Source: Vulcanimicrobiota bacterium
Lineage (GTDB): Bacteria > Vulcanimicrobiota > Vulcanimicrobiia > Vulcanimicrobiales > Vulcanimicrobiaceae
Direction of reading: 5' to 3'
Assembly: GCA_003136355.1 (NCBI GenBank)
Contig: PLED01000096.1
Span: 1 to 46,916 of the forward strand
DNA length: 46,916 bases
Position 1 is the stretch's first letter. Each line of letters starts with the position of its first letter. Below, one piece after another: positions 45,352 to 46,916 of the stretch. The translations under genes were made by a program, and so were the position numbers. The notes beneath the pieces are model-generated. The model was not told the DNA's origin and searched no databases. It was given only the letters and a program-made list of their open reading frames with translations.

Positions 45352-45387
45352 CCTAATTTCGGTTTTTATAGTAAAGTCGAAATTAGG
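45352..45387. promoter_or_regulatory. Inverted repeat CCTAATTTCG-N16-CGAAATTAGG upstream of the fic gene
   Basis: Perfect 10-bp arms, right arm 2 bp before the ATG. Confidence 0.65.
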
Positions 45388-45389
45388 AT

Positions 45390-46700
45390 ATGGCTAAATA
45401 CGAGCAGCATACATGGACCCCTCGGCCGGACACTATCGGCTTGCCTCGGACCGCTCGCCAGGGCGGCACCTATTCCGTCTATATCCCTGACAAGCTGGCC
45501 AATCGCGCCTTTCTTTTCGGCGGGGCAGAAGCCGCCGACGCCGCCGACGCCGAGCGCGCGATCTTGGATTTGGATCGCAGCGCCACCACGTTGGCGGACA
45601 CGGAGGCCCTGGCTCGCCTTCTGCTGCGGGCGGAGTCGGTTGCTTCGTCTCACATCGAGGGTCTGATCGTCGCCCCTCGTCGCCTTCTTAGGGCCGACGC
45701 TGCGCGTCAACATGGCGACGAACCGCGCGATGTGACGGCCGCAGAAGTACTCGCGAACATCGACGCGATGGCGTACGCGATAGCGGCAGTAAACAATGGA
45801 GTACCGATCACGCCGGAGTTGCTACGCGAGACGCATCGGCATCTGCTCGAACCGGCCGCACTGTCCGAATATGCGGGGCAAACGCGTACCCAACAAAACT
45901 GGATCGGCGGTAGCTCATACAACCCCTTTTCGGCTGCTTTCGTGCCGCCGCCATGGGAAATGGTCGAGCCTTTGCTCGATGATCTGTGTGAGTTTTGCAA
46001 CGAGGACTCGCTCCCGTCGGTCGCGCAAGCCGCGATCGCGCACGCCCAGTTTGAAACGATCCATCCGTTCGTTGACGGAAATGGACGTGTAGGTCGTGCC
46101 CTCATTCACTTAGTGTTTCGCCGGCGCAAACTTACGACCGCCGTGTCGCCGCCCGTCTCACTCATTTTAGCGACACGCGCGCGGGATTACATTGCCGGTT
46201 TGAGCGGAACCCGTTACGACGGTCCACCGGATTCACAGCAAGCTGTCGATGGACTGAACATGTGGCTTGGCACCTTCGCCGCCGCTTGCACACGTGCTGC
46301 CGCCGACGCAACAGCTTTCGAACAACGCATTAGAAAAATTCAAGACGGGTGGCGCGAACGACTCAGCTCGATACGCAGACATTCCATCACGTTTCGTATC
46401 ATTGACGTGCTGCCCGGTACACCGATAATTACTCTGTCCGAGGTGCAGAAGCTGACCGGAAGCAGCTTGTCGAGCGCCGCCGAAGCAATGAAAAAGCTAG
46501 AGACTGCAGGTATCGTCGCACCACTGTTGGCCGGCCGCAAGCGCAGACAAGTTTATCAGGCACGCGAAGTCGTCGACGCATTCGCGGATCTCGAGAGGCA
46601 GCTGGCGTCGCCCGCCGGCGACACGCGAGTTGAAGCGCCGATTCGAGGGGTGCCTTGCGTGGTGCGCAGCAGTCCGGTGTTGCCGGGGTCGTCGCTGTAG
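45390..46700 (+). CDS. Fic-family AMP-transferase with N-terminal inhibitory motif and C-terminal winged-helix-like region
   Basis: HPFVDGNGRVGR active site; SSHIEG inhibitory-helix motif. Confidence 0.94.
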   Translation: MAKYEQHTWTPRPDTIGLPRTARQGGTYSVYIPDKLANRAFLFGGAEAADAADAERAILDLDRSATTLADTEALARLLLRAESVASSHIEGLIVAPRRLLRADAARQHGDEPRDVTAAEVLANIDAMAYAIAAVNNGVPITPELLRETHRHLLEPAALSEYAGQTRTQQNWIGGSSYNPFSAAFVPPPWEMVEPLLDDLCEFCNEDSLPSVAQAAIAHAQFETIHPFVDGNGRVGRALIHLVFRRRKLTTAVSPPVSLILATRARDYIAGLSGTRYDGPPDSQQAVDGLNMWLGTFAAACTRAAADATAFEQRIRKIQDGWRERLSSIRRHSITFRIIDVLPGTPIITLSEVQKLTGSSLSSAAEAMKKLETAGIVAPLLAGRKRRQVYQAREVVDAFADLERQLASPAGDTRVEAPIRGVPCVVRSSPVLPGSSL

Positions 46701-46916
46701 GGTTCCGTCGTAGGCGCCGACGATAGGTCCGTGCGCGAAATGCGCGGCGATGAGTTCGGCGTTATCGGCGATCATCACGTGGTTTCGCAGGTTGAATTTA
46801 TTTTCGTCGGCGACGCGGTCGTAGGCTTGGGCCGTCTGGTAGCTCACGCCCGGGTCGCGGATGGCGGTAGTGCCCCAGCGGTTACATTCGCGGATGGCGG
46901 CGATGGTGGCGCGGCG
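46667..46916 (-). pseudogene. YtcJ-like amidohydrolase remnant (truncated, with internal deletion; 5' part outside window)
   Basis: Frame 1: ..GTTAIRDPGVSYQTAQAYDRVADENKFNLRNHVMIADNAELIAAHFAHGPIVGAYDG; then another frame YSDDPGNTGLLRT. Confidence 0.75.

Noticed and set aside
1-46916. Prophage or transposon insertion
   Set aside because: No integrase, transposase, capsid or terminase motifs in any translated ORF; only the tRNA remnant and short repeats hint at mobility.

Overview
GC-rich bacterial chromosome segment. It has a housekeeping backbone: purine genes purD (5' partial), purF, purM and a GNAT-purN fusion; an arginine cluster argB (-) / argF-argR-argG-argH-argC-argJ-argD (+); panB, pepA and tsaD. 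These are interleaved with accessory genes: an ABC exporter with an AttH/CrtC-like protein, two secreted serpins flanking a Uma2-type gene, two large lipoproteins, a peptide-binding lipoprotein, a His-rich metal transporter, a BNR/sortilin-like protein, a BBE-like oxidase and a Fic protein. There are also several toxin-antitoxin (TA) modules: vapBC, hicAB, DUF4160/DUF2442, an orphan Phd and TacA/TacT-like. No rRNA, intact tRNA or CRISPR array was seen. The most striking structure is a dispersed hairpin repeat, CCTTCGAC-[variable stem-loop]-CTCAGGATGACA, with about 13 copies or part-copies. Stem arms differ between copies but stay complementary, and the outer arms also covary (TCCT..AGGA versus TGGT..ACCA). 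Several copies sit inside or at the edges of genes: in frame inside GNAT-PurN, as the ArgC tail plus ArgJ start, as the signal-peptide n-region of a binding protein, and as the C-termini of a serpin and PepA. Other points of interest are a hicA frameshifted at an A6 tract, a TacT toxin with no canonical start codon, perfect operator-like inverted repeats at three TA/Fic loci, a 37-aa membrane ORF coupled to the metal transporter, a tRNA 3' remnant, and an amidohydrolase pseudogene whose antisense strand supplies the end of the Fic gene. All family calls come from reading the translations; no database search was run.
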